Assembly: GCA_002336915.1 (NCBI GenBank) | Contig: DDET01000043.1 | Location: forward strand, 1 to 44,849 | Direction: 5' to 3' | Origin: Bacteroidetes bacterium UBA1947 | GTDB taxonomy: Bacteria > Bacteroidota > Bacteroidia > Chitinophagales > Chitinophagaceae | Length of the DNA: 44,849 nt | Shown: piece after piece, positions 40,636-44,849 of the stretch | Layout of the letters: every line of letters starts with the position of its first letter | Numbering within the stretch: the stretch's first letter is position 1 | Notes under the pieces: generated by a model | The model's database searches: none | The model's input: only the letters and a program-made list of their open reading frames with translations | What the model was told of the DNA's origin: nothing | Made by a program: the position numbers and the translations under genes

Positions 40636-43365
40636 CTATTTGAAACTATTGCCGGGGCGGTCGCAATGGTGTATAAAAGCCCTAAAATAGCTGCCCTCAT
40701 TCGCCCTGAAACCTGGTGACAGGATTATCTTATCCCCCGCGCGGTAATTTACTGCTAAAGGTGCATTAACTTTTGCAGTTGCGCTGATAGTACCTTGGGT
40801 TTCTAAAAATTTATTCGATGAATAGGTTGACGACTCTATGAAGTTTACATTAGTGGGACAGTATAGGCCTGCTTCCCATATCCCTCTTCCATTGATACCG
40901 GATCTTATTTTATTTACCTGATAGTTTATTTCCAGTCCAGCGGAACTAAGATGTGGATAGTTTGTTCCGAACAAAACCCATGCATTCGCAGGATCGGTCA
41001 TAAGTTTGTTGTTTGTATAGTATATACCTGCATCGGTCGATAAATACATTCCACCATCACTTCCTTTTTCTACCGCAAGGCCCATAAGGGTAGTTCCGGT
41101 AAAAGGCAAGTTGTAGGTAATATCAGTCACCACGGGATTTGTGGTGAATTGCGTTACTTTATAAATTAAGCGGGGTGCCGGCAGGGTCCAATCAGGCCCA
41201 TAGACAACATAAAGCGTTGTCGCATTCTGTGGATCAAGTTCTACATCTCGTATCCATGAGTTATTTCTAACGCCCTGGCTGTATAGGTCTATCAGGTGCC
41301 AGTCTTGTAGAACGCTGGCGGCCGGGGCATTGGCGTGTAAGGTATAATAAAGGCTGTTTGTAGACATTAACGTGCTGCTGTTACATTGAGGTAAGCCATT
41401 ATTATAGTCTCTTGAAAAAGCCGTAATCAGCAGATCTGCATTATCCTCAAAAGCATAAATAGCTCCCACATGCGAACAGCCATTGGGTATTCCGGCAATG
41501 CCGGCAATATCCGATATCTTCTCTATTGATGATGCCGGGCCTGCTTTGCCAAAGTTAGTAGACCTCATTACTTCATATTTATACCCGGAGTTTCCCCTGC
41601 CATAAAAAACATTCACGGCTTTTTTATTCAACGTAGCCGGGGTACCGTTAAACGGGTAAATGTTTGGGAATGGTACTGTGGTCCCCCCGTTTTCCGAGCC
41701 ACCCCAACCCGCTCCGGGTGACGAGGCGTACATATACCTGGGGTCTTGATTATTGATCAGAGTTGCCGACCCGTCACATCCGTAGGCATATTTCCATGCA
41801 GGGTCCCAATTGCTTATATATGGGCTGTTTGAAAGGATGCAGCCATCGTGATACAGGCCTAACAATAGAAGCCCCGGGCTCGTATAGGCGTCTGCCATGA
41901 ATTCTACTTGTGCCACGCCCACTCCTTTCATTTTGGCTTGCCAGTTGTTTCCCAGGTTCACTGATTTAAAAGGGCCACCGTGTGATGCCATCCATAGCTC
42001 ACTTGGATTGCCGGGATTAAACGTGAACCCCTCAATATCAACATGGTATTCTGCGTAGTTTGCGGACGACGATGTAAAATCAACAACGTTGTTGCCAACG
42101 TATCTCCTGTAACGGTCATTGTTGGCAATAAAGATGACCTCATTTATCCCCGACTTCGAAACGCTAAAACTTGTTCCACTGCCAAAACAGCAATTTGACG
42201 ACCCATCATCTATAGTGCTCAAATTAATGTGCGTATAGACATGGCTGATATAATTGAATCTAAACAAATTTTTGTTCCCATACCCATAGTAATACAAGTA
42301 TACGTTATTGGGGTATGCGTCGCTAACCTCGATGCTCACATGCAGTAGTTGAGCTGCAGTGTAATTAGGCTGGCCCGTACCTGCCGGCAATGGCAACCAT
42401 GTACTACCCCCATCGGTAGAATATTTTACAATGTTTGAACTAACTCCGTCAAAAGATGCGTATAAAATATTGGGACTGCCCGGATGCATCTCGAGATCAA
42501 ATATATTCCCCGTCAATATCGTCGTCCAGGTGGCTGCCACGCTATTGATATTCCCCGACTTTAACAATCCCTCACTGGTTGCCGCATACAGTACCTCCGG
42601 GTCACTTGGGTCGGTAAGTAGCTTTTTTATGATGCAGCCAGCACTCACATGTAATGAACTATAATTTCCGATAGAAACCCATTGTGAACCTGCATTTATA
42701 GTGCCGTTTTTTTCGGTCTTCAATATTCCGCCGGTTTGCCCTATTACACCTCCGGCATTATTGTCCTGATAACTGCAAGCTGCATAAATCACCTCCGGGT
42801 CATCTACCTTAAACTCGGCCCACGAAACTGCAGAACTGCCCGCTGCCCAGGTATCACTACCGGCATTGCTCCAGTTTTCGCCGCCGTCGTCACTGTAGAA
42901 CAATCCACCTTCGGTCGATCCACAGATCATTTTTTTAAAGGGAGCATTTTTATAAAACCTTATGAACTCAACCGGGCCAATACCGGCCGACTGGCCCAGA
43001 TTACAGGGTATTATCCCGGTAGGTCGATCCTTGGGGCCTATTTCCGACCAGTTCGTGGCATAGGCATTGCTGCTCCTCAACGATCTTGTCCCATAACTTT
43101 CTGCCAGCTTGCTATAGTACAATCCAAAATCTCCCACTGGTGTCAGCCTTGGTTCCCAAAAGTCTTGCCATTCTTCAAACTGCGCATACTCACCGCCCTC
43201 CTCGTAAAATTCATTGTCAGGTATCAATCGGTGTACACTGTCAAGGTGTGCCAGAACCCTTTTTTTCTGTGTGTAGTAGTTTGTGGTGAAATCATTGAAC
43301 TTTAAGCTCTGCGCGTAAAGTATCGCCGGGCAAAGCGTAAGTAACAGTAAGCATATATTCCTCAT
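40636..43365 (-). CDS. Secreted sortilin/BNR-repeat protein
   Basis: A 909-residue exported protein starting at ATG 43363-43365 with signal MRNICLLLLTLCPAILYAQ; an upstream in-frame start would spoil it. Multiple Asp-box or sortilin-like units appear (FYSDDGGENWSNAG, YSTDGGSTWLPL, SVNLGNNWQAKM), each followed by 'PEVIYAA', 'PNILYAS' or 'TLYVVY' strands, indicating one or two beta-propellers. The last ~70 residues (AGDKIILSPGFRANEGSYFR) form a module found at the ends of many Bacteroidota secreted proteins. Propellers of this type bind glycans or proteins or hydrolyse glycans; no catalytic site is evident. It follows the surface-protein gene at 43420 by 54 nt on the same strand. Confidence 0.85.
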   Translation of the reverse strand: MRNICLLLLTLCPAILYAQSLKFNDFTTNYYTQKKRVLAHLDSVHRLIPDNEFYEEGGEYAQFEEWQDFWEPRLTPVGDFGLYYSKLAESYGTRSLRSSNAYATNWSEIGPKDRPTGIIPCNLGQSAGIGPVEFIRFYKNAPFKKMICGSTEGGLFYSDDGGENWSNAGSDTWAAGSSAVSWAEFKVDDPEVIYAACSYQDNNAGGVIGQTGGILKTEKNGTINAGSQWVSIGNYSSLHVSAGCIIKKLLTDPSDPEVLYAATSEGLLKSGNINSVAATWTTILTGNIFDLEMHPGSPNILYASFDGVSSNIVKYSTDGGSTWLPLPAGTGQPNYTAAQLLHVSIEVSDAYPNNVYLYYYGYGNKNLFRFNYISHVYTHINLSTIDDGSSNCCFGSGTSFSVSKSGINEVIFIANNDRYRRYVGNNVVDFTSSSANYAEYHVDIEGFTFNPGNPSELWMASHGGPFKSVNLGNNWQAKMKGVGVAQVEFMADAYTSPGLLLLGLYHDGCILSNSPYISNWDPAWKYAYGCDGSATLINNQDPRYMYASSPGAGWGGSENGGTTVPFPNIYPFNGTPATLNKKAVNVFYGRGNSGYKYEVMRSTNFGKAGPASSIEKISDIAGIAGIPNGCSHVGAIYAFEDNADLLITAFSRDYNNGLPQCNSSTLMSTNSLYYTLHANAPAASVLQDWHLIDLYSQGVRNNSWIRDVELDPQNATTLYVVYGPDWTLPAPRLIYKVTQFTTNPVVTDITYNLPFTGTTLMGLAVEKGSDGGMYLSTDAGIYYTNNKLMTDPANAWVLFGTNYPHLSSAGLEINYQVNKIRSGINGRGIWEAGLYCPTNVNFIESSTYSSNKFLETQGTISATAKVNAPLAVNYRAGDKIILSPGFRANEGSYFRAFIHHCDRPGNSFK

Positions 43366-43419
43366 AGTACAGGTGTATTTAAGACATTGTTTAATCGGCA
43401 TGCTCGTGTCGCTGCACTT

Positions 43420-44298
43420 TTAATTTCTTTTAGCCTGTCTCTGTTCCAATGCCTCAATACGTTTGTCCTGTGCTATGATATAAAGCGTCAGCTCTTCTAT
43501 TTTTTCCAATAACCTGGCGTCCATAGCTGCCATATCAAGACCGTCCCTGGCCACTTCTTGCGATGATGGCAAGCTAGGCAAATGCTTGTTGCTCTTTATG
43601 AAGCTTTCTACTTCATTGATGCTTCTTAATTTATAATGGTCGTCAAACACATAATCTGCCCAGGCATCGCTGGTAATTTCAATGATCACCTGCTTTGCGC
43701 CTATTGTTCCGTTTACTGCCAGTTTGTACTGTGGTGTATTGCTTGTTAAAGCAGTACCTATACCTACATTCCCAGTCGACGTTATCCTTATACCCACACG
43801 CGCATTGCCGCCCCATGGTGCAATAACAAAACCTGCCATATTGTTTTGTGAACCTATAGATCTTCCGTCCGCCCAAAACAAGCCAAAATCCCCTTCCCTC
43901 GAAAGTTGATTATAGCCCCAATCATATAGATGGGGCACCATGAACATGCGTCTCGTTATTAAAGGTATCGTGCTGGTTTGCTTGTTTACTGAGAAGCCGG
44001 CGAGTGCGTCGCCAGTGTTATTAACGGGGCCCATCTGTAGTTCCAACCTCCCGAAAGTAGGTGTCGAGGTACCTATGCCAACGTTCCCCGCATTGGTGTT
44101 TGCTCCCGTTGATAGTATCCTCATCCGCTCCACCTGGTTGGTTTTTACTAGCAGATCGAAAGAGTTATTGGAGCCTAACCATTGGCTTGGCTGGGGCGAG
44201 ACTCCGCTCAACGTATTACCGGCAGTCAACCAGTTTTGCGCATTCACAGTACATGGAATAAATAATAATAAAAATAAGATGTAAATTGTCATTTTCAT
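43420..44298 (-). CDS. Exported surface protein with coiled-coil tail
   Basis: A 292-residue protein with signal MKMTIYILFLLLFIPCTVNAQ. Repeated NVGIGTSTP and NVGIGTALTSNTPQYKLAVNG motifs, as found in phage-tail-fibre-like Bacteroidota surface proteins, are followed by VFDDHYKLRSINEVESFIKS. This last region resembles the segment after an intramolecular-chaperone tail domain (S74-like), although the catalytic Ser-Lys pair of S74 is not evident. The end is a heptad coiled coil (LLEKIEELTLYIIAQDKRIE), suggesting trimerisation. First gene of a likely two-gene unit with the propeller protein. Function is probably structural or adhesive (inference). Confidence 0.83.
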   Translation of the reverse strand: MKMTIYILFLLLFIPCTVNAQNWLTAGNTLSGVSPQPSQWLGSNNSFDLLVKTNQVERMRILSTGANTNAGNVGIGTSTPTFGRLELQMGPVNNTGDALAGFSVNKQTSTIPLITRRMFMVPHLYDWGYNQLSREGDFGLFWADGRSIGSQNNMAGFVIAPWGGNARVGIRITSTGNVGIGTALTSNTPQYKLAVNGTIGAKQVIIEITSDAWADYVFDDHYKLRSINEVESFIKSNKHLPSLPSSQEVARDGLDMAAMDARLLEKIEELTLYIIAQDKRIEALEQRQAKRN

Positions 44299-44849
44299 AA
44301 TACCAAAGTTTTAGGTTTAAATTAAAATACACATCTAAAATAAGGTTAAGGTTTATAAAATGAAAATATTTTAGAATATTTTTTTATCTGTAGTTCTGTA
44401 CATGCTCCTATAACAAAAGTATGGATATCAGGGTCCTAAATTGGATTCTGCAACTTATTCATTCTCTATGGCGTAATTTGTAGGACATGAACCGCAAGCA
44501 TGGCAACATGTGGATATCTTCATTTGGAACACCCCTCCTCCATTTCGTATCTTGCTATGTCTGCCAAAACTTTGGTCAAGGCGGTAGCCGATGCTATTAA
44601 AAACATCTGCATAAGTTCTTTATTTATCGGAGGGTCGCATCAGCTGGCCCGCACTACTCTGCAACCCAGCTTAATTTCCGAATCGGTAATTATCGGAAAT
44701 TATGATTTATATCATATGGTAGACTGGCAAAGGATTTCAGGCAATTGACCATTTTAAATCGGTAATTATAAACCGATCGGTAAATCGGTAATTTAATTAT
44801 GTAAACGGGCTAACCCATGAATCCTGTCTAGTCCTGAAAAAACCTTACA
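44299..44849. other. Right-edge intergenic region without a convincing gene
   Basis: 551 bases upstream of the surface-protein gene. A short plus-strand frame (44500-44748) has no family features. The region holds the inverted and direct repeats at 44673-44792; otherwise nothing is seen. Confidence 0.5.
44673..44792. repeat. ATCGGTAA repeats and a 9-bp inverted repeat
   Basis: AATTTCCGA/TCGGAAATT (44673-44681 with 44693-44701) is a perfect inverted repeat with an 11-nt spacer that itself contains ATCGGTAAT (44682-44690). Further copies of ATCGGTAA lie at 44758-44765, 44776-44783 and 44784-44791, with an inverted AACCGAT at 44771-44777. Confidence 0.6.

Noticed and set aside
44500..44748. Plus-strand 82-codon open frame
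   Set aside because: No signal peptide, helix pattern or family resemblance; it lies in a repeat-bearing intergenic stretch.

Overview
The window looks like chromosomal DNA of a Bacteroidota bacterium, most likely near Chitinophagales/Sphingobacteriales. Signs for this are a type IX secretion C-terminal sorting domain on a cupredoxin, an SprB-type repeat protein, a DUF5686/carboxypeptidase-regulatory outer-membrane protein, DarA/DarB (dialkylresorcinol) enzymes, sphingolipid genes, an almost complete lack of Shine-Dalgarno sequences, and repeated TAnnTTTG boxes just upstream of genes (the Bacteroidota -7 element). No integrase, transposase, phage module, CRISPR array, tRNA or rRNA was recognised.

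Layout. 1-1016: 5' end of a secreted SprB-repeat protein that runs off the left edge. 1326-4016: small lipoproteins, DoxX, a T9SS-exported blue-copper protein and a Cys/His-rich exported protein. 4176-7696: a TPR sensor kinase, a small tyrosine-phosphatase-like protein and two lipoproteins. 7786-9927: fusA. 9928-11142: a 1.2 kb gene desert with a three-copy 35-bp repeat, perfect stem-loops and a cluster of an 8-bp motif. 11143-14959: an HtrA/Deg protease, then darB-darA. 15088-20922: TfoX-like protein, exported protein, isoaspartyl peptidase, phosphoribosyltransferase, ABC permease, MFS transporter, DUF486 protein and a small exported protein. 21044-23671: clpB. 24379-36001: an eleven-gene, tightly packed minus-strand operon, the centrepiece. 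36287-38892: gmk and a TMTC-like membrane TPR protein. 38908-40163: dispersed repeats around a small membrane protein and a GreA/Rnk-like protein. 40173-44298: a third CxC lipoprotein, a sortilin/BNR-type secreted protein and a surface protein with a coiled-coil tail. 44299-44849: no convincing gene.

The operon reads as a complete predicted route to inositol phosphoceramide. In order it encodes serine palmitoyltransferase, a GNAT-fold candidate ceramide synthase, an NAD-dependent epimerase-type candidate 3-ketosphinganine reductase, myo-inositol-phosphate synthase, a PgpA-like phosphatase (candidate PI-phosphate phosphatase), GtrA, a DUF5686 outer-membrane protein, a CDP-alcohol phosphatidyltransferase (candidate PI-phosphate synthase) fused to a DUF4833-like domain, a sphingolipid fatty-acid hydroxylase, an Aur1-like PAP2 inositol-phosphoceramide synthase, and a TetR regulator. 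Start/stop overlaps of 1-14 nt or short gaps link all genes. A -7 box and an inverted repeat that could bind the TetR protein lie upstream of the first gene. The GtrA and outer-membrane genes suggest that synthesis is coupled to lipid trafficking, which is inference. All functions come from sequence reading alone; no database search was run.
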